From: Diploptera punctata
Lineage: Eukaryota; Arthropoda; Insecta; Blattodea; Blaberidae
Length of the DNA: 64,000 nt
Assembly (NCBI GenBank): GCA_030220185.1
Contig: JASPKZ010010213.1
Location: forward strand, 60,024-124,023
Reading direction: 5' to 3'
Part shown: positions 1-10,440 of the stretch, piece after piece
How positions within the stretch are numbered: the stretch's first letter is position 1
Layout: each line of letters starts with the position of its first letter
Program-made: the position numbers and the translations under genes
Notes under the pieces: model-generated
The model's input: the letters and a program-made list of their open reading frames with translations, nothing else
Database searches by the model: none
What the model was told of the DNA's origin: nothing

Positions 1-324
1 TCTTTAGCCATCACCTCACCATTAACTACAATCTACGTAATGATCTAACGCATTACTGGGGAAAGGTCAATTTATGTGCCCTAAATATTTATCATTCTAT
101 GTCAATTAAGGCTCCTTATCGTGGAAATTACAATTCATTCTCTCGTAAACCAACTTACATGGGCATATGTAGATAGGATGTTATTTTACTGTTCAGATTT
201 TAAGTATAAATTCTTTGGGGTAAATTTTCTAAAAAAAAATATTTCGATTTTGAATCGCAAACGCACTGTCTTCTCGGAAACAATCAATAGGATTTTTGTT
301 TTTTTTTTAAATTAGACCATGGTC
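1..324. other. Unassigned AT-rich sequence
   Basis: No repeat, domain or RNA gene recognised. Short open frames here are AT-rich and show no family resemblance. Confidence 0.4.
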
Positions 325-670
325 TGTTCCATCCAGAATTAAGGGTCCCTCTATTTCTTTATTGGTCTTCCAGGTGTCCTTCTCCCATCCTCTCGTAACT
401 TATCTCTTGTTATGCGTACAATTATATCTGGTGACATTCGGGATATTGTTGATTTCATTCAAATTATTTTTTCACCCATCCACCTATTGCCTGAATATTC
501 TGCGCCTTCTTATTTCTTCATTTTTAATTTTATCTTTTCTTGATTTACCTACAATCTTCTTCCGAATATCCATTTCATTTGTTTCTGAAGTTTATTTTGT
601 ATTAACTGTATCTGCTCTTGTTTTGGAGGCATAGGTCAATATTGGGTGTATCATTGGTTTATACATTAAT
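325..670 (-). pseudogene. LINE reverse-transcriptase tail fragment, antisense
   Basis: Read on the minus strand, the segment encodes the pattern typical of the C-terminal tail of insect non-LTR retrotransposon polyproteins. A 'P-M-I-H-P-I-L-T-Y-A-S' stretch corresponds to the usual 'PVLTYGSE' motif. It is followed by a basic region (RKKIVGKSRKDKIKNEEIR) and, after a frame change, 'SRMSPD..VRITRDK' and 'RRTPGRP'. The catalytic RT motifs are absent, so this is a 3' fragment. The frame is broken at least once. Family assignment beyond LINE is not possible by eye. Confidence 0.55.
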
Positions 671-844
671 TTAATGAAGACCACCTTGGCAAGTCAAAGC
701 CATAAACGATCTTGGAAACATACTTTAATGAGAATATCATGTTCAAATGTAACAGAAAATTCTATGCCCCCAAAATTGGCATATTTTGGGTGAAATTGTA
801 CTATATATGTATATACATATATTAATATACCGCTATTAGAATGA

Positions 845-1185
845 TTTTATTCACAGTGTTCTGCCCAAAAGCAGGTATTTAACTGCAAACTGAGCATTCT
901 CCAGCCTTTCCTTAACTCTGCTTTCCTTTTTGTATCTGCATACAAACAATTTATTTTAATATTGTCTATCATCTGATGTCTTTTTCTGCCTCTAACTTTC
1001 CTTCCGTTGATCATTCCTTCTAGGACATCGTTCAGCAGGCAGTTTCTTCTTAGCCAGGGGACAATCCAATTTCTTTTCCTCTTCTTTATGAGTTCCAGCA
1101 TTGTTCTTCTTTCACCCACTCTGTCTAGCACATCTTTATTTCTTACGTTGTCTGTCCATTTTATACGTTCCATGATTGTCATACA
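845..1185 (-). pseudogene. LINE C-terminal tail fragment, antisense
   Basis: The minus-strand frame encodes 'MERIKWTDNVRNKDVL', then 'RKRNWIVPWLRRNCLL', 'DVLEGMINGRKVRGRKR' and 'ELRKGWRMLSLQ'. This order (E-R-I-K-W-T-D, N-W-I..L-R-R-N-C-L-L, G-R-x-V-R-G-R-K-R) is the post-RT tail found in many arthropod LINE copies. No YxDD motif is present, so only the 3' end of an element survives. It is about 111 codons in one uninterrupted frame, suggesting a fairly young fragment. It belongs to a different family from the RTE-like copies elsewhere in the window. Confidence 0.65.
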
Positions 1186-1316
1186 GAATTTAGAGACATG
1201 ATATTATTATTTTTTAATGAAGTTGGATGCAATTGTTAATTTTAATACAGAAAGATAAAATAGTTCCGAAATCAAATAAAAATGTGCCTTTATTGTTATC
1301 CAGAAATTATTTAAGT

Positions 1317-1647
1317 CCTGCGCCATAGTAGAACGGTTCAAGACATCAAGCCTTGGTGTGAGCTAAGGTAATTTCGCTTATTCGAATCGCCATGGGGGAA
1401 TTCTTTTTCTCATGGAATTTCGGTTCGTATGGCACAGGTACTTGTCCAGCATCGTGAGACATTCGAGTAGCTGCAATATGTTCTAATTCTTGAATGGGAA
1501 AACCAGTTATAACGGCTGATGAAGGCACCATGCTGACTACAAATCACATATATAGTGGCTGGATTATTTTCTTCCACTGTGATTAGCTCATGTGGATGTG
1601 AGAACAGTAGCCGGATGGCAGGTCAGGGCTTTCTAGCCTGTCGCTTC
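1317..1647 (+). repeat. SINE-E copy (tRNA-derived), old
   Basis: This aligns by eye along its length with the cleaner copy at 24633-24962. Shared blocks include GCCATGGGGGAA, TTCTCATGG.ATTTCGG, CAGCATCGTGAG, AACGGCTG and CATGTGGATGTGA. The head resembles a tRNA promoter (GGTTCAAGACATC near the start), but the B box is degraded. It is strongly diverged, so it is an old insertion. Confidence 0.6.
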
Positions 1648-2859
1648 ATGTAGTCTACTTATTTTAGCTTCTGAAATTTCATAGGGCACGTAAAAGTACT
1701 ATAAAAAGTAGAGGTTAAAGTAAGACTAATGAATAAAGAAAACATTTCAAAGTGGTAGTAGAACTGGTAGATGTTGCGGTAAAGGGAACTATTGCAGACA
1801 CAAATGTCATACTTAATATATTTATGGGGATATCACATGACACAAGCTGTCACAGAAATTCAAAACCACTGTATACATTTGGAAGTGTATTAGTGTTACT
1901 GCATTTCGTATGCATGAATTTCTCAGTATACATTTTCACTATTGTGAGGGTGATAGTTTACATCGGGATGTAATTACACTATCAAATCAGACCTCTTTCA
2001 ATATCATGTATAATGTTACTTCACTACTGTATGAGTCTGAAAATCTATATGCACAATTTTACAAAACTTGCAAAATATCGTGTCGCATTGTTGATCCATT
2101 GTTTAAATTACCGTCTTTTAATTTCGCGGTGGGAGCAGGACTTCATATAAGCCAATAGTAATATATTCAGGTATTGTGCAGCTACCAAACGATCTCTCCA
2201 AACTTGCTTTTTGGATAAATCAGTTTCCAGATTCTTCGATTCTAGAACAACCAACCTCTTGGACTTCCTATAGGCGAGAATTCGAGATTGGTGTCCAGCT
2301 ACATTACAAGATATTAATAAAAATCATCATAAAGATATGCTTGATATAAAATTTAATAACCCCAGATTGATCTTCCCTAGGATATATAAGGGGATTCGAG
2401 GATCTGACAGTCAATCGTGTCTAAAGTGTGGACGAATAAATATAACGGAAAAACGAAGGCAAGAAGATGTGCTAAGTGAAACCGCGCGTAATAAACGTAG
2501 CGATAAAATAAATTGTGAAGAAAGAGAAAAATAATTGTATACAGTCGGTGAATTGTTGTGAAATAAATAAAGGAAATCTGGAAATTTGGTATAAACATAT
2601 GTGAACATAATTTGAAGATATTCCATCTGCATCTTACACGACCTCCATCAGTGACAGTATGAAAGCTGTGTGATTCTGAAGTCACGTAAAATTTTATAAA
2701 CATATCCATTTATTTCAGGTAACAGTACACATAGTGTTGCAAAATGTATTTAAAAAAACGTCGTTACGTAGGAAATTTAAAAAAGCTAATTAATTCTTCA
2801 GTAATTTGAATTGACGATTCGATTTTTCTGGATTAAGGAATATAATTTTATTTTAATTT
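1648..2859. other. Unassigned sequence, 1.2 kb
   Basis: No recognisable coding domain, SINE or terminal repeat. The only notable point is a TATA-box-like site near 2383, listed separately. The short frames do not resemble known proteins. Confidence 0.4.
2383..2413 (+). promoter_or_regulatory. Possible TATA/initiator core promoter
   Basis: TATATAAG (2383-2390) is followed 26-30 bases downstream by CAGTCAAT, which resembles an arthropod initiator (TCAGTY-like). The spacing is canonical for a polymerase II core promoter. It may belong to a degraded LTR element or an unrecognised transcript. A chance match in AT-rich DNA is quite possible, and no gene is seen downstream. Confidence 0.25.
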
Positions 2860-3221
2860 GTCCACCACTGTGGTCTCGGGGTAGCTGCTGCCTTGTCACG
2901 CAGTGGGCCCGGGTTCAATCCCGGTCGGGACAGTTTTTCTGGGTGATTCATGGGTTTTCATCGGGGTTTTTTCTCACCTGTAAGACAAATGCCAGGAAAA
3001 CTTTAAGGCCCAAACGGTCCCCGAAATCATATGTCCATTCGCAATCATCATCATTCATATTCATCTTAGGTTAAGCTTAGAATTAGGGGCTCTCCTGGGG
3101 CACCATTATCATGATCATCACCCATCATATCATCGGGGCAACGTAATCCCGCCTTGCAGACGCCCCAACCTCAGAAGTGGGTTAAAAGTACGCCATGCCA
3201 GGAGAGAAACCAGGAATGTCG
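2860..3221 (+). repeat. SINE-A copy 1, tail type 2
   Basis: The tRNA-like head reads CCACCACTGTGGTCTCGG with a B-box-like GGTTCAATCCC. It is followed by the family body (CACCTGTAAGACAAATG and GGTCCCCGAAATCATATG) and a short CAT-rich stretch. Unlike most copies in the window, its 3' part is GGGGCAACGTAATCCCGC..CCTCAGAAGTGGGTT..GCCATGCC, a second tail type shared only with the copy at 10732-11074. Confidence 0.85.
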
Positions 3222-3486
3222 AAAAGACAAGCCTAGGGCATTTGAAAAAAAATCAATTAAAGTATATTTATAGGATTGCATTTCAAGAAAAGGAACAAGG
3301 CGACCGCTAGAGCGATTTTTAAATTACGACTTTCAGATAAACTCTAAGCATCGAAGATGCCCAACACCGTAGGCTTTGCAGGTTTGGCACGGGAAGACGG
3401 CAGCAGCTGTAAAAACCCGAAGATAGATAGAGATAGACAGATAAACTCTGGTTCATAATGATACAGTTTTCGTGATGTTTGGAGAA
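3222..3486. other. Unassigned sequence with short GATA repeats
   Basis: This contains an imperfect AGATAGATAGAGATAGACAG tract near 3420-3440. No element is recognised. Confidence 0.35.
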
Positions 3487-4230
3487 CTTACTTACTTACT
3501 TACTCACTGGCACTATCGAACCCGTAGGTGCATGGCCGCACGAACATAAGCTCTCCATACATCCCTATCCTGAGCTAATGCTTTCCAATCATTCCCTGTA
3601 TAATCTACTTCCCTCAAATCATAGTTAATGTTGTTCTCCCACCTCAATCTTGGTCTACCAACTGGGCGTTTTCCTTCTGGCTTTCCTACAAGAAGTTTCC
3701 ATGCACGTCTTTCATTCCCCATACGCGCAACATGTCCTCCCCATCGCAGTCTACGGGACTTAACTGTTCTTATTATATCTGGCTTCCTATAAAGACCATG
3801 TAGTTCATTGTTATGTAAGTCTTCTCCATTCACCTGTCTGTTCATCTCTCTTTGGTCCAAAAATTTTCCTAAGAACTTTATTCTCAAATACTCGTAATCT
3901 CCTTTCCTCCCTTAAAGTAAGAGTCCATGTTTCGCACCCATATAATATAACTGGTAGAATAATAGTTTTATTATTTTCAGCTTAACGTTTTTTGAAAGGA
4001 GTTGGGACATCAAAAGTCTCTGCAATGCATAATAGCATGTATTTCCAGAATTGAGCCTATGTTTAATTTCTTTGTGCATCTCATTCCTATTTGTGATTAT
4101 TGTTCCTAGGTATTTGAATTCAGCCAATTCCTCAAAATTTCCCTCATTTGTCATTAGCTGTCCATTTCCATTATATAATGTATTTCTATGTGTGACCATA
4201 TATTTAGTTTTATTGATATATTCTTGCAGT
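3487..4230 (-). mobile_element. RTE-like LINE, 3' fragment
   Basis: On the minus strand this matches the 3' quarter of the long copy at 35586-38775. It covers the end of the RT domain ('NKTKYMVTHRNTLYNGNGQ', 'EFKYLGTIITNRNEM'), 'NSGNTCYYALQRLLMSQLL', and the tail 'RLRWGGHVARMGNERRAWK..GKPEGKRPVGRPR'. It ends at the left in a CTTACTTACTTACT tract, which is the 4-bp tandem tail of this family. A frame change lies near 3900. It is 5'-truncated, as is usual for target-primed insertions. Confidence 0.9.
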
Positions 4231-4261
4231 CCCAAGGTAATATAATAATAAAATGGAAATA

Positions 4262-4440
4262 GGTGAAACGATCACACTACAGACCTTAGGAAGTCCTTCG
4301 GATAATAAGAGATTTAGCCTCCCATCGCCACAGGAATTCAGCTGAATTGTCAGCCCTGCATGACGGTCGCCTTTAACCCCAGAACATAATCTGCTTCTCA
4401 TTTTCGTTAGGGGTTGAGTCGACGAAGTATGTTACCTAAG
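4262..4440 (-). repeat. SINE-D fragment, old
   Basis: This matches the middle of the SINE-D copies at 52095-52397 and 58686-58970, reading GTCAGCCCTGCATGACGGTC, CTTTAACCCCAGAACA and TCTCATTTTCGTTAGGGG. The tRNA-like head is missing. Confidence 0.6.
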
Positions 4441-4444
4441 TACG

Positions 4445-4668
4445 ATTGGGAAATGAAAGAAAGGCATGGAAACTTGTTATAGGAAAACGAGAGGTAACAA
4501 GTAGGTAAGCCAAGAATGAGTTGACAGAATAACATTTAACGTGAGTTGATGGAGCTGCATTGTACTGGGTATGACTACATAACATTAAACTCAGGATACG
4601 GATGTATGTACAGCCAATTTCCGAGCGGCATGAAATCCGGATTCGATTGTACCAGTGAGTTAATTATA
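4445..4668 (+). mobile_element. RTE-like LINE, short 3' end
   Basis: GGGAAATGAAAGAAAGGCAT, AGCCAAGAATGAG and a terminal GATTCGATTGTACCAGTGAG correspond to the last ~220 bases of the RTE-like family. It is heavily diverged with internal indels, and no frame remains open. Confidence 0.65.
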
Positions 4669-4689
4669 TAAATGTAGAGTAATCTCATT

Positions 4690-4940
4690 ATAGGCCATAG
4701 CGCTTGTGTGATAAGAGGTTAAGACAGCCATTTAAAGATTGTCAGCCCTTCGCGACGGCCATCTATATAACTAGAACCTCCGAATGATATTAATTTCTGT
4801 TAGAGGGTAAATCGATCTAGGACTGGGGCCACCAAAAGTGTAAGCCAGTTTAAAATGTCCGATCCCTCCGGAACTTGAAAGCGCGAACCCCACACTTGCA
4901 GCGTAGTGCCTTAACCAACTATCCTACCGCATTACATATT
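4690..4940 (-). repeat. SINE-D copy, degenerate
   Basis: This preserves GATTGTCAGCCC..CGCGACGGCC, GGGGCCACC and, at its right end, GTGCCTTAACCAACTATCCTAC, the reverse of a tRNA-like A-box region. It is the most diverged of the four SINE-D segments. Confidence 0.5.
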
Positions 4941-4975
4941 TTTATATATACTCCATTGCAGGATAAACCATGAAC

Positions 4976-5274
4976 AAGCAGGCCGCTGGCCTTGCAATCT
5001 TATGTTAATCAGGGCGATGGATTATCATCCAGGAAGTATGGAAGTACATGTGGTCAGCATGTAGGGTCCCTTATTATTTATAGCTGGTTTTGTGAACCTG
5101 GAATCGCTTCTTATTCTAGCTACTCAAATTCCTCACGATTGTGGATGGCCACGTTCCTATTCTGACCGAAATTCCATGATAAAATATATTTTCTCATGGA
5201 GACTCGAATGAAGCAAGTCCCGTAGTTCTGCACCAAGGCGTGATAATTTAAATGACTCGACTAGGGGGCGAGAC
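4976..5274 (-). repeat. SINE-E copy, degenerate, antisense
   Basis: The reverse complement of 24633-24962 is recognisable in CATGTGGTCAGCATG, TAGCTACTCAAAT, TTTTCTCATGGAGACTCGAA and GTTCTGCACCAAGGCG, in the expected order. Confidence 0.55.
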
Positions 5275-5664
5275 TGGATTTTACATAAATTATTTTAAAT
5301 TTCTGAATAAAAATATTTTGATAGAATCAGATATATTTGCAATTCAGGTTCTAAAATTTCATAACAATTACACATGGCAATTGACAATTTCATTTGGACA
5401 ATATTTCAATGATATTCTATCGTAAATTGTTCAAATTTATCTCATAGGGTTTCTAGTTTTGTATATATTGGCTCTTTAATTAATGATACAAACATCAGTG
5501 TAGAAATTGGAAGGGGAATTCAAAATGCCAATAAAGCATACTTTAGATTTTTGGATTTTTGAGTCTCTTTATGTCTTATTTTTACAAGAGTAACAAAATA
5601 TAATGTATATAAAACTCTGGTAAAACCAACATCAATATATCTTCTTATATCTTGTAAGCCCATG
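5275..5664. other. Unassigned AT-rich sequence
   Basis: Nothing is recognised between the SINE-E remnant and the start of the SINE-B copy. Confidence 0.35.
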
Positions 5665-6028
5665 TTTCCCTTAACAGAGATTTTGGTGCTCTCCCCCTAC
5701 AGGTAAGAATTTGAACCATAATTACTAATTTAGTTACACTTGTTTTCGTATAGATGTCATTTGAGTGGCCTGACATCTAGGAAACCAAGGTAGTACTAGG
5801 ACGGGAAAATTCGGTAAATTTTGCTTAGAGGTCTTTTCATTCAGGCTTAAGGATCTTTTACGAGCCTGAAAATCTTCAGACTCGGGACTCACGGCTTAAA
5901 GTCCCTCCCGGAGGACTCGCTCCTTGGATTTTTCCATCCTAAAAAAATCCATTGACCCCGGCCGGGTTTGAACCCGCGACCCTCGGGACTAGAGGCAAGG
6001 AGCATAACCACTAGTCCACCGCGGCCGA
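5665..6028 (-). repeat. SINE-B copy with long 3' tail
   Basis: On the minus strand the head is CGGCCGCGGTGGACTAGTGG (A-box region), with the B box GGTTCAAACCCGGCCGG, followed by a body rich in ATTTTTTTAGGATGG. The distal part (5665-5815) carries TGACATCTAGGAAACCAAGG..GTACTAGGACGGGA. That same block occurs alone in the opposite orientation at 53183-53353, so either the SINE has a modular tail or two elements are joined. Confidence 0.7.
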
Positions 6029-6189
6029 TATATAATTGAAACATGGACCTTCTCAAAGAGCCATATGTCAATATTGAGTTCACTTGAAAAGTAGGTATTA
6101 AGAAAAATGTAAGGCCCAATATGCGACAAGGAGAATGGCATATAAGATATAACTATGAACGCTATCAGTTGTATAAGTCTCCTGATGAG

Positions 6190-6445
6190 GTTACATCAAT
6201 TAAAGTTTCAAGAAAGCGGTTGGCAGGGCAGGTACAAAGAATGAAGATAAAATGCCCAAAAAAAATCATGGAATGTAAATTTGAAGGATAAAGGAATGTG
6301 GTACGACCGAGACTGCGTTGGATGGGTGGAATTTTGGAGGATCTGAAGAAGCTGGGAATCGATGGACGGTGGCTGGTTGCTAGAGGCAGAGATGTGTTGA
6401 AAACGGTTCTGAGGGAAACCGAGGCTCAAATTGGGCTGTAGTGCT
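6190..6445 (+). pseudogene. LINE C-terminal tail (second type)
   Basis: The plus strand encodes 'RLAGQVQRM', then after a stop 'RPRLRWMGGILEDLKKLGI' and 'RWLVARGRDVLKTVLRETEA', followed by a stop and a GATGATGATGA tract. The 'GRPxLRWxDxxxxDLxxLG..AxDRxxWRxxLxEA' order is a familiar insect LINE terminus, and the trinucleotide tail marks its 3' end. Only about 80 codons survive, with one in-frame stop. Confidence 0.65.
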
Positions 6446-6505
6446 GCTGTTGATGATGATGAAATTGTTCAAATTGTCATGGGTTGTATTTTGTTTGGTC
6501 GATAT

Positions 6506-7393
6506 TCATTACTGCCATCAAATCTTCAGAGGATGAAGAAGGCCTACAACTCAATGGTATTAATAAGCTGTTAGTTTATGCTGATGATGTAGTACTATTG
6601 GCCGATAGCGTGGAGATACTAAAGGCCAACACGCACACACTATTGTGTAGCACTAAGAAATTGGGACTGGAAGTAAATATCAATAAAACTAAATATATGG
6701 TCACACACAAAAATATATTATATAATGGGAATGGACAGCTAATGACAAATGAGAGAAATTTTGAGGAAATGACAGAATTCAAATACCTAGGAAAAATAAT
6801 TACAAATAGGAATGAGACGCATAAAGAAATTAAACATAGGATCAATTCTGGAAATGCGTGCTATTATGCATTACAGAAAATCTTGATGTCCCAACTGCTT
6901 TAAAGAAAAACGTTAAACTGAAAATGTATAAAACTATTATTCAACCAGTTATGGATGCGAAATTTGAACTCTTACATTAAGAGAGGAAAGGAGATTAGGA
7001 GTATTCGAGAATAAAGTTCTTAGAAACATTTTTGGACCAAAGAGTGGTGTACAGACAGGTGAATGGAGAAGACTATTAAACATGTACTTAATGGTCTTTA
7101 TAGGAAGGCAGATATAATAATAAAAATTAAGTCTCGTAGCCTGCGATAGGCAGGACATGTGGCACGAACGGGAAATGAAAACGTGCTAGGAAGCTTCTTG
7201 TAGGAAAATCAGAGGGAAAACGCTCAGTTGGTAGACCAAGAATGAGGTGGGAGAATAAATATCTATGATTTGAGGGAAGTAGATTATACAGAGAATGATT
7301 GGAAAACATTAACTCAGGAGAGGGATGTATAGATAGCTTATGTCCGCGCGGCCATGAACCTACGGGTTCGATAGTGCCAGTGAGTTAGTTTAA
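6506..7393 (+). mobile_element. RTE-like LINE, 3' fragment with RT motif
   Basis: This begins within the RT palm: 'KSSEDEEGLQLNGINKLLVY' followed by ADDVVLLAD, the catalytic YADD box, then 'LGLEVNINKTKYMVTHKN' and 'EFKYLGKIITNRNE'. The tail continues in other frames to GGGTTCGATAGTGCCAGTGAGTT at the right end. It matches the long copy at 35586-38775 with small indels. Several frameshifts after ~6900 make it a pseudogene. Confidence 0.9.
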
Positions 7394-8017
7394 TATTCAA
7401 TACTACCATTTGTACAAAGCATTCGATATAATTAGTTTGTGATAAAATTTTATGCGACAACTGAAGACGAAAACAGAAAAAAATGGATGTTTCAAGTAAA
7501 TTCTTGTGTTATAAATGGAAGAGTTGTGAGTGAAGTTGTATTTTTAATAAAACTACAATAAACTGTGGACACAGCACACGATAATCTCTACCCTTTGTCC
7601 ACAGAACAAAGGCTTAAGAACAAATGTAAACCCAAGAGAAAAATAAATGGTGGTAGCTTGTTATTCGTCATATGTCTTACTCATTTTCTTGCGAAAAAAT
7701 AAATGCTTTTTTGCAGTAAAAAAAAGATATGGTAGTTAAAGCTGATAGCCTACTTCATTTTTTATGAAGTCTTTCTTGACACAAAGTTTGTTAATACACA
7801 AGAAACTTAGTGTCATTGAAGATTATATTAAAACTTTATCATTTAGAAACGCTGAATTTTGTTCTATTTTTGCAAAACACGAAGTTGATTTCCTTCATAT
7901 AAAGGATGGAACGAAGTTCTACTATCACATTTTCACAATTTTTTTCGACGTTGTTGAAATAGGGTATTGATATAGGTTCCTTATGGTATCTGGTGACTAA
8001 TAATAATAATTCCATTA
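7394..8017. other. Unassigned sequence
   Basis: No recognisable repeat or protein domain in about 620 bases. Confidence 0.4.
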
Positions 8018-8343
8018 CATAGTAATTGTGCCCGTTGGCAATTATTTCACTGGTATCATAGCATTTCCATGCTATGCTCTGCAGCTTTACCACAATTATA
8101 TTTGTGGAAGCTTCCCGTTGCTTTCCACACCGGTGAAGGATGATGATAATAATGATAAGGGTAAGGATAATGATGACGGCCGGATGATTTTCGGGGACCG
8201 TGTCCCTTAGCATCCTGACATTTGTCTTACAGGTGAGGAAAACCCCGAAAAAACCTCACCCAGGAACTGGTCCCGACTGAGAATCGAACCCGGGCCCGCT
8301 GCTTGACAAGGCAGCACGCTACCTCGAGATCACAGCGGTGGAC
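8018..8343 (-). repeat. SINE-A copy 2
   Basis: On the minus strand this has the tRNA-like head GTCCACCGCTGTGATCTCG and B box GGTTCGATTCTC, the body CACCTGTAAGACAAATGTCA, a CAT-rich middle, and the type-1 tail (CGGTGTGGAAAGCAACGGG..GCTATGATACC). It abuts a (TAA)n array at its head side. Confidence 0.85.
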
Positions 8344-8345
8344 AC

Positions 8346-8397
<52 letters not shown>

Positions 8398-8418
8398 TAA
8401 TAATATAATAATAATATA
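8344..8418. repeat. (AAT)n microsatellite
   Basis: About 75 bases of AATAAT units lie between the head of SINE-A copy 2 and the SINE-F copy. They probably represent the 3' tail of the minus-strand SINE-F element. Confidence 0.9.
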
Positions 8419-8428
8419 TTTTTACCAC

Positions 8429-8856
8429 CCTCAGGGGTCCTCATCTAGGGGATATGTGGATGGCGACCACAAGGTGCCCAAGCTGAGCAAAACATTTCTT
8501 CCACTTACTTGTGTTTTGCACTCTTTTAACTTTACTATCTAACCTCTCTTGGTTAACTCTTGTTTTTTTCGACCCCGACGCTATTAGGGCATCCGAGGGC
8601 TAGGGAGTCTTTCCTTTATCTCCATTTCTACTTTACTTATATTTTATTTTCTTGCTCCAGAAAAGCTCTCACCAGGCGGCTATAAGATGGCAGCCCCTAT
8701 CACTGGTCTGACATTCCTTGGCCAGCAACCAATCGAAGGGACTATTAGTTAGTGCCTTTCAAGTCTTATACGAGAATTTCAAGGGAGGGAAAGATTTTGT
8801 ATTGGATCTGAACAGGCCTTGGCCTAATACTTGTGTAAGGAAGAAGCTAAGAAGAA
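8429..8856 (-). repeat. SINE-F copy 1
   Basis: This ~430 bp unit is nearly identical in order and sequence to 31836-32293. Shared blocks include GGGGATATGTGGATGGCGAC, GTGCCCAAGCTGAGCAAAAC, CGACCCCGACGCTATTAGGG, TATAAGATGG and CAGGCCTTGGCCTAATACTTG. Both copies are bounded at the CCTCAGG end by an (AAT)n tract, so I read the element on the minus strand with (ATT)n as its poly-tail. No tRNA-like head was recognised. It could instead be the 3' end of an unidentified LINE. Confidence 0.7.
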
Positions 8857-9546
8857 TATATTTGTACCTCGGGCAGAGGTAAGCCCTTAAGATATTGTCT
8901 ACCATTGAACTAGGTTATAAAAATGTACCAGTACTTTGAAATAATTGAATGGCGAGACAGAACATTTTAGACATTCTCAGCAACGAGGGCAGCACTGCAC
9001 ACCAGAGATCAGCTATTTGATTCACAAGTATACAACTATTTGAGAAACTAAATCCGTTCTATTTCGTTGTGTGTCGTGTAATAGAAACTATTTTTCGTGT
9101 CAATAAGTAGTGGCGGTAAATACTACTTCAAATATAAGCATGAAAGCAAATGTAATATTTAACCAAAACAAAGACAATTATTTGAAATTAAGGACGAGAC
9201 AAAGAAAAAAGGATCAAACCAGGATCGAACACGACCTCATGCACGGCAAACAAGCGCCAACGGACTCAACTAGATCACAACAATTTACTCCTAGAAATTG
9301 TGCATAGAAGCGTATGAGTACTTCAGGGATTACCGGAGTAATGAAATTAGATATTAACTTAATTCAATATTAATCAGACGCATCTTTGTGTATTAGTAGA
9401 TGGATGAATAAGATAATTGCGATTAAGCTCATGTTGTTTTGTTATCATCAGACAGAGATCATGAGACGTTACAATCGTTGATTCATTTTCTATATAGCTA
9501 TAGATCTGGTAAATTTTATTTATTTAGGTCCCTTATATTATCATGC
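8857..9546. other. Unassigned sequence
   Basis: About 690 bases hold no recognised element. A short lysine-rich frame near 9110-9307 has no known counterpart. Confidence 0.35.
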
Positions 9547-9684
9547 TCATCTAGTAAATTTGCCCGAGGGCAGGTCTTCCACTGCAATCACAGCATTTTC
9601 ATGCTGTGACTTTGCAGATTTACTAGGGAACTGTAAGTGTGGTAGCATCCCGTTTCTTTCCACACCGTTGAAGAAATTATGATG
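9547..9684 (-). repeat. SINE-A copy 3, 3' part (interrupted)
   Basis: The type-1 tail of SINE-A on the minus strand (GCCCGAGGGCAGGTCTTC, GCATTTTCATGCTGTGAC, TTTCCACACCG) runs into ATTATGATGA and stops where the foldback-ended element begins. The rest of the SINE resumes at 10127. Confidence 0.85.
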
Positions 9685-10126
9685 ATTTAACTCATGCCCC
9701 AAATGGGTAAGTCAATGACCAATCACGTTCCAATGATTTCTGTTTTACAACAATTCAGAGTCGTGGTTCACCAAATATTTCTCAGTGTTATAATTACCAT
9801 ATTAAAGAAAGTTCCTTCCGTACAATATTGCGTTCCTTTGGCAATAAATAGTATGATCTGGTTGCAGTGATAACAAAAGAAGCAGTAGAAGCGTACCTAT
9901 CGTTTCTCATTTGTTTTGAAACATCGCCGTTTACATTAAATATATAAATATTTTAAAATAACTATAGTTAAATAATGATTTGTGAGTAAACAGCTTAATT
10001 TTATTCGTTAAATAGTCCTAACAAATGCCACTCTTGATTTCCAAATTATCTAGATAAATTCACTCCTCACTTCGTGAGTCGTGAATTTATCGATAATTTG
10101 GAAATCACTCGTGGCATTACTTATGA
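9685..10126 (+). mobile_element. Foldback-ended element, copy a (internally deleted)
   Basis: The 5' end TTTAACTCATGCCCCAAATG and the 3' part (CATCGCCGTTTACATTAAAT, TTCGTTAAATAGTCCTAACA) match the ~708 bp copies at 14452 and 61936. The middle is missing, joining AAAGAAAGTTCCTTCCG to TACAATATTGCG. The 3' end is a near-perfect palindrome of about 95 bases (10027-10122) centred on CACTTCGTGAGTCG. It ends TGGCATTACTTATGA. It is inserted in the CAT-rich part of a SINE-A. Confidence 0.85.
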
Positions 10127-10255
10127 AAATGATAAGGATGATGATGATGGCAATGATTTTCGGGGACCGTTGGGCCCTAAGCTTCCTGACATTTATCTTA
10201 CAGGTGAGGAAAAAACCCGAAAAAATCTCACCCAGGAGCCTGTCCCGACCGGGAA
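10127..10255 (-). repeat. SINE-A copy 3, 5' part (interrupted)
   Basis: This continues the SINE split at 9684: AAATGATAAGGATGATGATG, TTTTCGGGGACCG and CTTACAGGTGAGGAAAAA. It is truncated just inside the B-box region (CCCGACCGGGAAT), so the tRNA-like head is incomplete. Confidence 0.85.
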
Positions 10256-10365
10256 TACTGCCATATACTCGTATATACAAATTATATATGTAACGAGCCT
10301 GGTAACACGTAGGTATTATGAAAAATTAACGACGTTATTAAATAATAATATATTTAAAAAATCTA

Positions 10366-10440
10366 CCTGACCAGAATTGAACGTGGGCTCGCGTCGTCAG
10401 AAAAAAGAGCATCTTACCGACTGCTCCACTTAAGCGAACG
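10366..10440 (-). repeat. tRNA-like SINE head fragment
   Basis: On the minus strand, TTAAGTGGAGCAGTCGG is followed about 30 bases later by GTTCAATTC, which fits A-box and B-box positions. There is no acceptor stem or CCA end, so it is a tRNA-derived repeat and not a tRNA gene. Confidence 0.4.
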
